Assembly: GCF_029168945.1 (NCBI RefSeq)
Contig: NC_083602.1
Span: 11,777,850-11,841,849 of the forward strand
Length of the DNA: 64,000 bases
Source of the DNA: Cannabis sativa
Taxonomy: Eukaryota > Streptophyta > Magnoliopsida > Rosales > Cannabaceae
Reading direction: 5' to 3'
The notes below the pieces were generated by a model that did no database searches, was not told the origin of the DNA, and saw only the letters and a program-made list of their open reading frames with translations. This document shows, piece by piece, positions 22,084 to 33,234 of this stretch (position 1 is the first letter of the stretch; each line of letters starts with the position of its first letter). The translations under genes were made by a program, and so were the position numbers.

Positions 22084-23121
22084 ATGCTATATCTTGAGGA
22101 TTTTGCCCAACAACACAATGAACCATTCTATTATGCTTGGAGGAGATTTAAAGAGCTTGGAGAGAGATGCTATCCCACTTTCTCAAGTGGATGTTTTATG
22201 TGGCTCTTTTATAATGGACTTGATGATGAAACAAAAAGTTGGGTGGATTATGGAGCAGAGGTTACTGGAGGGCCTTTGTTAAGCAGAGGTCATGAAGCAA
22301 TAAATCTGTTGAATGATATGGCAGATTTTGATTACGATTGGCATTGGAATCCATCACTTCAAGGTTGGAGTCACCAATACCCTCCTTATTGTCCAAACTC
22401 ACCCCAACCAATTGAAGATGAGGAGGATCTACTATCACTTCCAAAAGAGATTAATCGCTTGGCGGACATGGTTAAAGCTTTATGTGATAATTTAGTGGCG
22501 CATGATTCAGAGAGTTTTAAGGATAATAACTCAAATAACGAAAGTTATGAGAGTTGTTTGAATATAGTAGAAGCACCATCAGATGAATACATAGAAGAGA
22601 CTGAGCCTAGAATTGAAGAGAAAGAATCCTTTGAAGTGCTTGAAAATTTGGATACATTAGATGCTTGCTCAACAAATGATGATCTCAATTTGGTGAATGA
22701 AGAAACATCCATCCTCAATGATGAAATTATTGAAGATCAAATCACAGTCAAGGATGCGGATGGTCATGAGGAAATTGAACAACCAATTGAGAGGTTATTT
22801 GAGAAAAGCAAGAAAGAGGTGCCATTGGTGGCAGAAGAATCACTTGTAGTTGTTGATTTGAGGTTGTCAACACCACTATATTATGAACCACCAATGGACC
22901 CTTATTTTCCACTAATACCGCATTCTCAATATTGTATTCTCTTCGAGTTACCAAAGGCTTCTCCCCAAGCTCATCATCCAAGGTCTTTTGTTGTTGGTGC
23001 AGATTTTGGTTCAAACTCATTACATGCCAAGCTTGAGGGCATCTTTAAAAACAACTTTCAAGTTGTCTTGCATGACGCTTATTATGGGCGTCAACCGCTT
23101 GTTGATGTGGCATGGACCTAA
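22084..23121 (+). CDS. Gag-like protein of the gag-only gypsy element
   Basis: 345 codons; ATG at 22084 is the first after an in-frame TAA at 22075-22077. Residues about 8-60 (NEPFYYAWRRFKELGERC, then LFYNGLDDETKSWVDYGA) match the retrotransposon gag capsid core of Athila-like elements, but the usual N-terminal part of that gag is lacking. A long acidic, Glu/Asp-rich middle follows (about 120-260), then a tail (about 265-345) without a zinc knuckle. No protease or polymerase motif. The ORF is unbroken, suggesting either youth or continued use in particle assembly in trans. Confidence 0.8.
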   Translation: MLYLEDFAQQHNEPFYYAWRRFKELGERCYPTFSSGCFMWLFYNGLDDETKSWVDYGAEVTGGPLLSRGHEAINLLNDMADFDYDWHWNPSLQGWSHQYPPYCPNSPQPIEDEEDLLSLPKEINRLADMVKALCDNLVAHDSESFKDNNSNNESYESCLNIVEAPSDEYIEETEPRIEEKESFEVLENLDTLDACSTNDDLNLVNEETSILNDEIIEDQITVKDADGHEEIEQPIERLFEKSKKEVPLVAEESLVVVDLRLSTPLYYEPPMDPYFPLIPHSQYCILFELPKASPQAHHPRSFVVGADFGSNSLHAKLEGIFKNNFQVVLHDAYYGRQPLVDVAWT

Positions 23122-23148
23122 GGTAAGCTTTCTTCTCTTTAAGTTTTA

Positions 23149-23192
23149 TTTTCACATTGGGAACAATGTGAAAAATTAGTTTGGGGGAGGGG
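23149..23192 (+). other. Perfect hairpin followed by internal polypurine-like run
   Basis: TTTTCACATTG and CAATGTGAAAA form an 11-base perfect stem around a GGAA loop (23149-23174), five bases before TTTGGGGGAGGGG (23180-23192). It lies 28 bases after the gag stop. The run resembles the true polypurine tract at 24378-24387. Confidence 0.75.
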
Positions 23193-24375
23193 CTTAATTT
23201 TAATTTTTTTTATTTGTTTGATTGTTTAGTTGTTTAGTTAGTTTTTTTTTAGTTGTCGTTGTTTAGTTTGTTGTTAATTAAGCCAAGATCAATTTTGTTG
23301 TTGTTGTTATTTGTGAAATGTCTTAAAATTTTAAAACTGTGTGCTTAATTCTTTTAACTCTTTGGATTAGTTTGGATGCTTGTAAAGCCTGTGTATGAAT
23401 GCAATTTCACGATCTGTGAAATATGTTATAATTGTTTTACTGTGGTTTGTGGTAAGATTGATTGAATAGCTTAGAACTTGCATGTCTTATTCTCTTGAGG
23501 CGAAATCCTTGACAACATTTAATAGGAACATGATTTAGGCAGTTTGTTTGGATAGTTTGAGCCTTTCAAGCCTACCATAAAATGAATATCCTTTGTGAAC
23601 CCTTTTGAGCCTTAACTTATTTCGTTTCTTCACCCATTGAACTAAAAGATGTATCTACACTGTTGTTTTTGTCCTCATTACATTTTGAATGGTATCATAA
23701 GCCTTACAATAAGTTTGGAGGAGTGAAATATTTAGTGTGTGGAAGTATTGAAGAAAAGAAAAAAATCTTGCGTGATTGAGAAACATGTGAAAAAAAAAAA
23801 AAAGAATTGTAACTCGACATCACTTGAAAAAAAAAAAGAATTAAAAAAAATCAGAAATAAAAGAAAATTTCAGTGATGTCTGGTGATTGAAAAAAAAATA
23901 AAATAGAAAAATCTCAATCATGGTTAGTTGTGGGAACACTTCGGGAAGTTTTAAAATTATGAGAAGCTTGTGGGTTCTTTTGTGCTTATGATACCTTTAG
24001 CCAAAATTGTCTTTCATTTCCAAATATCTAAGCCATAAATTCTAACCTTAAAAAGTCCTTTTGATTCCAAAAAGAATGTTGTCAACATTAGTGGAGAGAG
24101 GTAATCATGCAAGCATATTGGCTATTAGTTTGTGGATTGATTTGATGGAGTGAAACAATTATGACATTATTTTAATATTGAAGTTAGTTTGTATCTCTAC
24201 ATTGTGTGATAAGAAGAGCATCCTAATTAATTGTTAGAGTTTTTGGAATTGAAAATCTAGTTTAGTTAATGGAAGGAAATTTCACATGAGCCAGCAGTAA
24301 TATAATTATCTGATAGCTTAGTTAATCGAGTTTTTAGTGTTAGTCTTAGTCTTACTCGAGGGCGAGTAAGAATCT

Positions 24376-24389
24376 AGTTTGGGGGAATT
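24376..24389 (+). promoter_or_regulatory. Polypurine tract of the gag-only gypsy element
   Basis: AGTTTGGGGGAATT directly precedes the 3' LTR start at 24390. It primes plus-strand DNA synthesis. Confidence 0.85.
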
Positions 24390-25801
24390 TGTTAGGCTAT
24401 TTTTAGTCTACATTTTGGGTCACTTTTTATAGTTGTTTTCCTTCTTTGTTATTCTTTTTGGAATAGAATTACGCTTGTTTTCTTTGATTTCAGGTTTCAC
24501 ACTTGGAATATATTAATTGATCAAATTTCGGAAAATAACAAGCTATGGAATAGAGAAAATTCTGCAAGAAAATAAAGCTGAAACTTCAAGCTTAAATTCG
24601 ACTATTTTCTTATCAGATTTTGGAAAAAGTCAAAACATAAAATTTTTAGATTTCTTTTTCTTCTTTCCAACGCATCTTGAATCAACTCATTTGGAGTTCG
24701 TATGTGAAAGTTATGCACATTTTACTGAAAGATGCTGAAATTTGTCCAAATTTTGCTCCAGTAGTCGCGACCACCACTTTCCATGGTCGCGACCCTTTTT
24801 CATGGTCGCGACCATGGTCGCGACTAGGAGCCAAACAGCGAGTTTTTTTTCGTATTTTGCCTATGGTCGCGACTAGACTTTATGTAGTCGCGACTAGGGG
24901 CGAAAAACGAGATTTTTGGGCAGTTTTTGACTTTTTCAAAGGTAGCAACCCTAATTTCTATTTAAGGGGCTCGTGTTTTAGAAGGAAGGGAGGCAGAAAT
25001 AAAAACCCTAGAGATGAAGAAGGAGGCAAAGGAAGCAATTGTGGCGATCCGGAATGCAATCACCAACTAGTTCTTTCTTAAACTCTTAGTTTCTATGTTA
25101 ATTTCTGTTTTAGTTTTGATTATGGATGTTATTATGGATTTTATTGACTAAACTCCTATTTGGGGAGATGATGAATGTTGATTGAAATTATCTTTAGTTA
25201 ATGATAATTGCTATTTCTCCTTTCTTGATTGTGAATTTATCCAAATTTGTGTTTAATTACATGTTTAAGATTGATCACCTTGTACATGCTTTATGATCCC
25301 AATTCAAAATCTGAAAAGTGAGAATTAGGAATGCTAAAATTGGATAAACTAGGTTTTGATGTGAAATGAAAGTATTTGCATAGCCTTTGTGACATTTAGA
25401 TTATTGCTTAATGTTGATTATATGTTAATCTATCCAAGAGATGATTAGATAACATGTGATTTAGGACCTAAAAGATCTGAAAAGAGTTAGGTTAATTTTT
25501 ATAATCTGTCATTCACATTGAGAAAGAGAATAGTAATTAGCATTAACAATTGGGTAATTAAATCAACAAGATTCTTTTCCCTAAATATTCATCCATAATT
25601 AATTACATTTTTTTATTATTATTATCCTGCTTTTTAATTTTTAGTTATTTAATTATTCAACCTTATTATTGATTCTGCCAAATAGAAATAAGAGTTCAAT
25701 TGATTGGTACTTAGCTACAGTCCTCGTGGGAACGATCTCACTTACCTGAGTATTACTTGTTAAAACGATACGTATACTTGCGTGTTGGATTTATCACAAC
25801 A
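24390..25801 (+). repeat. 3' LTR of the gag-only gypsy element
   Basis: 1412 bases, nearly identical to 20512-21952. Visible differences: one fewer 31-base palindromic unit, GCTGTCAAA versus AATTTGTCCAAA near 24738, and single changes such as CGAAAG/TGAAAG and CCCAGAG/CCAAGAG. Confidence 0.93.
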
Positions 25802-25806
25802 ACTCG

Positions 25807-26164
25807 CACTACCAAGGTCTGACGCATGGGACAAGATTTAATTTGGTGTCAGAAGATATGCAACTGTCGGGTCTAGTTGCAGATTAGGCATCAGGGAGTT
25901 CCAAGAACGTCTGGCTAAGGCTTTCCCAAACCAAACTAATTTGCTACTATCCTAGAGCACATGTGACTTCTACTCCCTTCCAGTAGAAGCATTATTATGA
26001 GAATCCTGGAGTCCTTTCCACCTTCACTAGCAGGAAGAGCCTTCGGGTACTACAACGCCTTTCGTAACCCCGAGAAGCGATGGGCATATAATAACAATGT
26101 GTAATCTAATGTGGCATCTTTCCGTGATTGCCATGTACACTTCATTCGATAACACAGATAATAG
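25807..26164. other. Unassigned flank, possible old retroelement sequence
   Basis: No ORF longer than chance and no clear terminal repeats. It is the other side of the gag-only gypsy insertion. Confidence 0.3.
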
Positions 26165-26690
26165 TTAGCTTTAATGAACAAGTCAAAAAATACAAATAAT
26201 ACAGTTAAGCTAGAACCTAACCATCTCAGGATTAGATCTATTGATCTAAGATCAACAAAGTGATATTGACTCAGAAAGATATAACGGTAAGTTTATGATA
26301 TCTTTTCCACTATCAATATCGGTCCAGTCTGATATATACTCAATACATCTCATACTAGTATACTTTGCTAATGCCCTCGAAAGGACATTCCACATATCAT
26401 TGTGTAAGTAAACTTTATCGCTAATTATCACGTTAGTGTAAATTCAGTGTACTGATAAATCATGGAGCTAAAGACTTTGAAGCATATAGTTATAATTATT
26501 TTCTAATGTGTAGACAACACTATAATCATGAATAACTATATGTTCAGGATTTGATAGAATTAATACATTAAATATATAATCATGAAAGTAATCATGTGAA
26601 CCATGCAATATAAAATAATTTATGATCTTTTATTAATTAGTAAACTTAATTATATTGAAATGAGTTTTATTTAGAGTATAAAATTCCGAC
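26165..26690 (-). repeat. Truncated copia-family LTR (family 1), reversed
   Basis: On the minus strand it starts near 26690 with CGGAATTTTATACTCTAAAT, the diverged counterpart of the family start TTTTATGCCCTAAATAAAAC, and keeps the landmark blocks (CCGATATTGATAG, the AGATCAA.AGATCTAATCC region). It stops at about 26165, so only the first third of the LTR remains. Oldest-looking copy in the window. Confidence 0.65.
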
Positions 26691-27081
26691 GATTATGTAA
26701 GTTGATTTAGAGAGAATAGAAGAGATAACGAGAGTTGTAATGACATAAGGTGTATCTGATCCTTATTACTACAAGTGAGAAATTATGTGCATTCATTGAG
26801 TGATTTAGTCCTAGAAATTGTGAGCAACAAGTTGTAGCTCTGTTTTTTTAGCTCAATAAAGATTCAAAGCCACTAGGGCTGTTCTGGCCAAGAAGTAGCC
26901 AGGCAATATGATTATCATTCTATTTGAACCTCGTAAATATTTGATGTGTAAAAATTTTTCTTCACGTTATGTATTGCTTAATTAATTCAGTTCATTATGT
27001 GTTTGTGTTAAATTGCATCACTTATTTGTTAATTATACTGCATTGTCTTGTTTGAATGATTCTTGATCGAGTCATTGGATC

Positions 27082-27122
<41 letters not shown>

Positions 27123-27128
27123 TATATA
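26691..27128. other. Possible copia LTR 3' remnant and AT-dinucleotide run
   Basis: The segment with AGCTCTGTTTTTTTAGCTCAATAAAG (in two parts at about 26837-26870) looks like the R/U5 region of a copia LTR, but no partner copy is present. It ends in a TA run (27088-27128) into which Helitron 2 is inserted. Confidence 0.3.
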
Positions 27129-28233
27129 CTAGCAAAAAATATGTGCGAGACACGTATATTAAATTTTATGTTAGGTTTTTTTAATGTTATTTGAAAGTGA
27201 GATTATTATTGAATACTGAATGCAATATATTATATATTAGTGTTTAAGAAAGTTTAATGATTTCAATATATTCTTAAACTATTACTTAAATGGGGGGTAA
27301 GATAAAAAGAAAATTAAAAATGTATAAATTGCAGAACGTAATAATCGTAATAATATGATCACAGAATCAACAAAGAATAATATAAAATGTTTATTTAAAA
27401 CTAATACATATATGTATATATGAAGAAAAATAAATATAATTAGAAATAATGGGGAAAGTAACCTTAATATCCTCGTTTGAAACACCATATTCCAAGATTG
27501 ATATGTAAAGCTTTGTCCCTATTTCAATTGCAGAAGCTCGGCCAGCCTGAGCAGAGAAAGCAGCCCCTTGATCTATAAATAAATCGTGCTGCCATAGCGT
27601 CTCCGGAGCCTGTACCATTTTCAACACCAATAAAAAATGGAAATTTAGTAACCACAATTACAAAAAGAATAACAGCTTAGTAGAAACCTATGTTGGTTTA
27701 TGAGAAATTGGGTTTACCAGCTACTAAGCTATGATTAAAGTCTGACGGCACAGATCAACTGGGTTTACCTCAAATATCAGGAGCAACTGAAAAGCTGCAC
27801 GCATCCCATTATCTCTCAAAGTAAAACGAAATTCTATAACAATAAATTCCTCAGTGCATTCCAAGGACCAATTGGTTATGTTATATTGTATATAATGGCC
27901 ATTACTTTTATTTTGAAGTGGGAAGAAAAAAGAAGGTAAATTTAATATGTGATTGATAATTTGATATCATAGAAGTCGGGGTTGACAGCGGCTAAAGGGT
28001 TTAATTTATATTTATATATAAGTTAACGGCAGGGTTAATCTCTGTTAAGTTTACCAAATGTGTTTTCTTTTTAAATGGGTTGTGATTCTCCAATATTTAA
28101 TATCAGTTCAAATATTAATAGGATTTGTTTTATTATTATTTTATTATTTTATTAAATAAAAATTAAAAGTGACCCATAAATTTCTCATAAACTAAGAATT
28201 TCAGTTATATAGACACACTTTATATAGAATAGA
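27129..28233 (-). mobile_element. Helitron 2, non-autonomous, 1.1 kb
   Basis: Minus strand: starts TCTATTCTATATAAAGTGTG at 28233 and ends CTAG at 27132-27129, preceded by a slightly imperfect hairpin (ATACGTGTCTCGCACAT). A flanks the 5' end and T the 3' end. The first and last ~80 bases match Helitrons 1 and 3. It carries one exon of an ALY gene and further non-recognised sequence (27780-27860). Confidence 0.85.
27463..27620 (-). pseudogene. Exon of an ALY/THO4 mRNA-export adaptor captured by Helitron 2
   Basis: Minus-strand frame reads APETLWQHDLFIDQGAAF, then SAIEIGTKLYIS and LEYGVSNEDIK, ending at a GT donor (27462-27461). In ALY proteins this is the short segment before and at the start of the RNA-recognition motif (GTKLYISNLDYGVSNEDIK in relatives; here Ile replaces Asn after YIS). 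The upstream boundary is uncertain and no other ALY exon is present, so it is a fragment only. Confidence 0.7.
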
Positions 28234-29248
28234 TATATATAGAGTAATATAAATGTGTAAAGTAAAATAAAAATAAATAAAATTTTAGTAAGGTATAGTT
28301 TAAAGAACACAAAAAAAAAATAGCTAAAGGGGGTGCTTACTATCAAATAATAATAGAATTTAATACTATTATAAGATAGTCATTATTTAATTTTCGGCAT
28401 GTAATTAAATACCGTTTTTAATTTTTTTTTCCACATAAAATTGTTTATTATAATTGAAAAATCTTTATGCAAGTTTTTGGAACAGAGTTTGTATAAGATT
28501 ATTGTGTTTAAAGCAATGCTCTAAAGCTAACTCCAATGGTAAAGTGTCAAAATTTGAGTGATTTTGGCACTAAATCCCATCCAATGGTATTCTAAAACCT
28601 ATTCTATATGAGTTTGTTTTTACTATCCCACTAATATTAGTGTACACTATATATCATGCTAAATATTTTTTTAAGAAAATTAATATATATATTTTTGTAT
28701 TTAATATTAATATTTGTTTTAAAAAATTATTAAAATAAAAGAGTGTGTTTGATAACACTTTTTTTTAATTAGTTTTCTATTTTTTAATTAAAAAAGTAAA
28801 ATATTTTCCAAAAACATGTTCTATAAAACTGTTTTCAATTTTTTATCTTTTTAATTGAGAATCAAAATTTAAAAAATTCTAAAAATAAAAATCATTTTCA
28901 CAATTTTTTAAACCGTTTTTTTTTAATTAATATTTGAGACTTCGACCCCAACTTGGACCTTGGGACCTGGACTCCGATCCCGCCCTAGTCCTGCAGTCAA
29001 ACTACGGCCCCGGCCCTAGACTTGGACTTGGACCCGACTTAAATAAAATCAAAAATTAAAAAATGAAAGTTATAGGACAAACTTTTATTTTTTATTTTAA
29101 TTAAAAAATAAAAGTGGTCATAGAACACTTTTTTTGTTTTTTAAAAATAAAATCTTAAAAACATAAATTTTATTTTTATTTTTGTGATTAGAAAATTAAT
29201 GAACAAAAATATTACCTAATGCCCCCAAATATTCTTTACTATATTAAT
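28234..29248. other. Non-genic DNA with a GC-richer tract
   Basis: No gene. 28937-29040 is a C/G-richer stretch of repeated GGACTTGG, GACCC-type words inside a T/A-rich inverted-repeat-like region (28740-29190). A similar composition recurs at 61320-61460. Confidence 0.4.
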
Positions 29249-29567
29249 AAGACTAATTAGGATTTTTTTATGCCCTTAAATTTCAAATCGTTTAAAATTC
29301 TTCCTGAACTATTATGGTTTTTGTATTTAAGAATTTTTGTCTAGTTTCGTTCAATTTTGCTAATGTGACTATTGTCCATATACTAAATTGTGTCCCTAAA
29401 CTTAAATGTCTACCAAATCATATCTTGGAATTTTAACATGTACCAAATTGCGTCTCCTAAATTTTTATACATATCAGATTTTCTTTAGTGAAATCGAACA
29501 AAAGTTCTTAAATCAAACAATCTTAATAGTTTGAGGAGAACTTTTAACGACCTGAAAAAATTAATTT
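29249..29567. repeat. Left part of a 9583-type inverted-repeat element split by the LINE
   Basis: AAGACTAATTAGGATTTTTT starts a copy matching 9583 onward as far as TTTTAACGACCTGAAAAAATT. The copy resumes at about 42548 (TAATACATGTCAAAATT), on the other side of the LINE. AAAATTAATTT at 29557-29567 and 42537-42547 is the LINE target duplication. Confidence 0.65.
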
Positions 29568-29803
29568 TTTTTTTTTTTGAAAATAAGATGTTGCATAGAT
29601 AAAGAAAATTAGACCTCGCGGTCATTACAAAGGATAGAAACAGGTATGGAGGGTGACTCCATAACTCTTGTAAAGTTCTGGGCAAAAGCCTATCTAGCCA
29701 CATTATGGGCAGCAAAATTACAAACACGGGATATAAAAGTAAAATTACAAGAAAGAAAATAATAAGAGAGTTGATTACACAAAGATACATAATTATCAAT
29801 ATT

Positions 29804-30498
29804 CTAAATATAGTGCATTCCTTTCAGTGCTTTGATAACCACTTCTGAATCACTCTCCACTAAGACGTAGTCATGCTTCCTGAGCCTCGCCCTGTCCAAC
29901 GCAAGCTGACACGCCGCCGCCTCACCAATCAGAGGGTCCCTAAAGTTAAGACAGGACGTAACAGCCCACACAACCGCTCCTGAGTGATCTCTAGCCAGGG
30001 TCGCAATGCACATGGAGTCTCCACCAACTTTAACATCACAGTTAATTTTGATCCAGTCCTTCGGCGGAGGCGTCCAAGAAGGCGTGACCACAGGAAGAAC
30101 CGAGAGGAACACGTATGAGGCATAATCTGTATAACAATGGGAGATAGAGTTAATTACATTCACCAAATTACCCTGAGTCGAGTTATGTACCTTGTCATTG
30201 CGGGTTTTCCAAATCACGTCCACAGCGATTGAAGCATAAAGAAACAGCTTTTCTGCATCATCCCCATTTAACTTTAAGTTCCAAAGGAATTTAACCCAAT
30301 CCCAGACCCTACCACCAGAACCATTTAACAGGTATACCCCCCAAGGGGAGGACCTCCAGATGTGGTATGCAAAATTGCAATAGAGAAAAAGGTGGTCAAT
30401 GGACTCCGCCTCCTCCCCACACAACAGGCAAGTCTCGTCATCAATATTGATTCTCCTAGCCAGTGTACCTCTGACCGGCAGAGCATTAGAGAGGATAC
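29804..30498 (-). pseudogene. LINE ORF2 C-terminus: zinc-binding region and RNase H
   Basis: Continues the ORF2 piece ending at 35506 across the hAT insertion. It encodes ALPVRGTLARR, CLLCGEEAESIDHLFLYC with HIW (RT zinc-binding domain, C-x2-C...H...C), a linker, and an RNase H domain (KINCDVKV..., RDHSGAVVWA, EAAACQLALDRA, VESDSEVVIKAL). The frame is open over this length. The C-terminus stops near 29804, about 220 bases before the poly(A). Confidence 0.85.
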
Positions 30499-30525
30499 TA
30501 GGGGTGTTCACGGTGTGGGTGGTGT

Positions 30526-30690
30526 GGTTTTTAACCATTTTTTCAAACCAACCCGCACATGCGGTTTTTTCAATTTTCCAAACCGCACCCGCACCGCGAC
30601 ACTAAAAAACCGCAAAAACCGCACCGCAAAAAATGGTGCGGTGCGGTGCGATTTCTGCGGTTTTTGCGGTTTGGACTATTACAATTTTTT
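30526..30690. repeat. Subterminal repeat cluster of the hAT element, low-coordinate end
   Basis: Dense copies of AACCGCA, CCGCACCGC and GCGGTGCGG in both orientations. The other end (35335-35490) has the same motif set in reverse. Confidence 0.8.
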
Positions 30691-31100
30691 TTTTAAATCA
30701 TCACAAAATAATTAAACTATCATAAATACAATTATTCTAAAACACTTAAGAAAATACAACAAACTTAAGAGTAATAAAGTTATAACAACAACAATAAGTC
30801 AATAATCTTTTTAAAGTTTCAACAACACACCTAAATCAAAATAACAAACTTGAAACTAATTAAATTCCAACAACAATATAAAGTACAACTAACATAAATA
30901 GATTAAAAATAAAACAAACACAAACTTCCAACTCCAACTCCAACTCCAACTTTTAGCAAGCTATTCAAGATCCGCAATTCCAGATGAAGTAGTTGAGATT
31001 GAGAATGAGATATCTACAAAATAAAATAAAATATTATTAGACACTAGATGAATAATTTAAAAAAAATATATGTATATAAGAATTCATAATCATTAATTAA

Positions 31101-33234
31101 TTATTTACCTGAATCACAAGATTGATACGTTTCTATGTCCTCTAATATTGAACTCATATCTAATGGCATAGGAGAAGATCTCAACCAATTTTGGCAACAT
31201 ACTAAAGCTTGTACCATTTTGGGACTCAAAGAACTTCGAAAAGGATCAAGCACTCTCCCTCCAGTGCTAAAAGCAGACTCGGATGCTACTGTTGAAACTT
31301 GGATGGCAAGAACATCACGAGCCATCTCTGACAAGATAGGATATTTTGATGAATTCATTTTTTACCATACCAAGATATCAAAGTCCTTTTGTTTCCTATC
31401 CTCATTTCGATCCATAAAGTACCTATCAAGCTCATTTTTCATGTCTAAAGCATCATCTTCATCACACTCTTTATCAAATTTAGACTCAAACATGTTAACA
31501 GAATCATCATCATCTGAATCTATCATTGAAACTTTTTCTTGAATAGATGACCCACTTTGAGTACTATTAGCTTCTGGAGGATTTTTGATCTTGACTTCAT
31601 CAGAATAGTGACTAATCAACTTTGACAAACAACTCTTCACTAAAAAAGTGATGGCATGAACTTCATCCTCACTATATAGTTTCTTCAAACAACATGTTAC
31701 AAATTTCAACTTGTACTTAGGATCAAGAATAATAGCCACATAAAGAAGCATGTTTTGTTTTTCAATATTGCCCCAATACTTGTCAAATTTGATCTTCATC
31801 TTAGTAGCCATATCCTTTAAGATTGATTTGTCACTAGAACGCCATTTGATTAGTTTTCCACGAACAGAACACACTTCATGGAAATATGAATTCGAAGTAA
31901 CAAATAAAGAGGCACTAAACTTTAGGGTGGCTTCATAAAATACTCTCAAAAACCTACAAAAAGTGACACAATTTTCCCAATCCTTAGAATTCGGTGGCCC
32001 CACTAATGTTCTCCCATTCCTATCTTCATCACTAAAATATTGCATATAATACACATCTTCTTCTTCTAACAATTTGAAAGCATCGACATATTTTAATGCA
32101 CGATCTAAATCATAAAAGTTGAGTTCCACCTTGTTGCCACATCCAAGCAAACAAGAGCCCTCTCCTCTTTAGAAGTATTCTTCACACAACTTTGAAATCT
32201 TGCCAACCTAGAAGGAGAAGCTCTAACATATCTAACTGCATTACGAACAGCTGCAATAGAATCATCCATATCTTTCAATCCATCATTGACAATTAAATTA
32301 AGAATATGAGCTGAACACCTCATATGTAAAAATTCTCCATCACAAACAGCACTCTTCCAAATTTGCAATCTCTTCTTAATGTGGATAATAGCCACATTAT
32401 TAGAGGATGCATTATCAACAGTGATTGCAAACACCTTTTCAATACCCCAATCTTTTAAGCATGTCTCAATAGCTTTGCCTATTGTCTCTCCTTTGTGATT
32501 AGCAATTTGACAAAAATTCAAAATTCTCTTTTGTATTTTCCACTCATGATCTATAAAGTGTGATGTCAACACCATATAGCAAACATTTTGAATGGAAGTC
32601 CATGTGTCAGTGGTGAGAGAAACTCTTTGTGAATTCTTAACAAAATAATCTCTCAATTTTTTCTTCTCATCATTATACAACTTCATAATATCTCTAGCAA
32701 TTGTAACACGTGAAGGAATATAAAACTTAGGGCAAGCAACACTACAAAATAACTTGAATCCCTCTTGCTCCACAAACCTAAAAGTCAACTCATCAATGAT
32801 TATCATTTTTGCACATGCAAGCCTACAATCATTTTGATTAAATCCCACGGCCACCAAATTACTACCTCCAACACTTTCACACCCAACAATATTTTTCTTT
32901 TGAAATATTAAAGTTTTTTGCTTTTTATCCTCCAATCTAAAAGGATATTTCTGATACAAATTCATCAAATGATTCCTAAGGGTACTAGTTCCACATGTTT
33001 TCTATGACCCGCAGCATAGTTTTGCTGACAATAATTACAAATAGCTCTAGGATCATTTGGGTTATCTTCAATTCTAGTAAAATGGTCCCAAACATCAGAT
33101 ACTTGCCTACTTGTTTTTTTAGAAAAGTTAGTAGGCAAAGGAGGTTTAGAAGCATTACTAGAGTCAACGGATTGATTTTCGCTCGTTGGTGTGATTGGAG
33201 TACCAATGGATGGGGATTGTGAGCTTTGCTCCAT
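31101..33234 (-). pseudogene. hAT transposase, broken by two frameshifts and one stop
   Basis: Order on the minus strand: N-terminal BED zinc finger (VWDHFTRIE, CNYCQQNY; His in the RNHLM segment after a frameshift near 32990); catalytic core with the first aspartate in LTTDTWTS and the second in TVDNASSNN (32968-32105); a second frameshift near 32130; middle domain with KYWGNIEKQNMLLYVA and DPKYKLKF (32150-31362); an in-frame TAA at 31364-31362; and the dimerisation region ARDVLAIQVSTVASESAF, STGGRVLD, LVCCQNWL (31358-31101). Domain order and length (about 700 residues) are normal for plant hAT transposases. The enzyme cuts and rejoins DNA in the nucleus in intact relatives. Confidence 0.88.

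Larger units (their letters stand above)
20512..25801 (+). mobile_element. Gag-only Ty3/gypsy retrotransposon (Athila-like TR-GAG type), complete and young
   Basis: Two LTRs (20512-21952 and 24390-25801) both start TGTTAGGC and end CACAACA. ACTCG flanks the element at 20507-20511 and 25802-25806. The primer site TGGCGCCGTTGCCGGGGA (21959-21976) complements the 3' end of tRNA-Asp, as in Athila and related gypsy elements, and the polypurine tract TTTGGGGGAA precedes the right LTR. The 2.4-kb interior has one gag ORF and no protease, RT or integrase. LTRs differ by a handful of substitutions and one 31-base tandem copy, so insertion is recent. It must rely on enzymes from a relative. Confidence 0.93.

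Noticed and set aside
28937..29040. GC-rich tract as an exon
   Set aside because: No open frame with conserved content; degenerate repeat of short words with a similar tract at 61330-61460.
31135..31542. Plus-strand frame of 135 codons in the hAT element
   Set aside because: Antisense shadow of the transposase C-terminal region.
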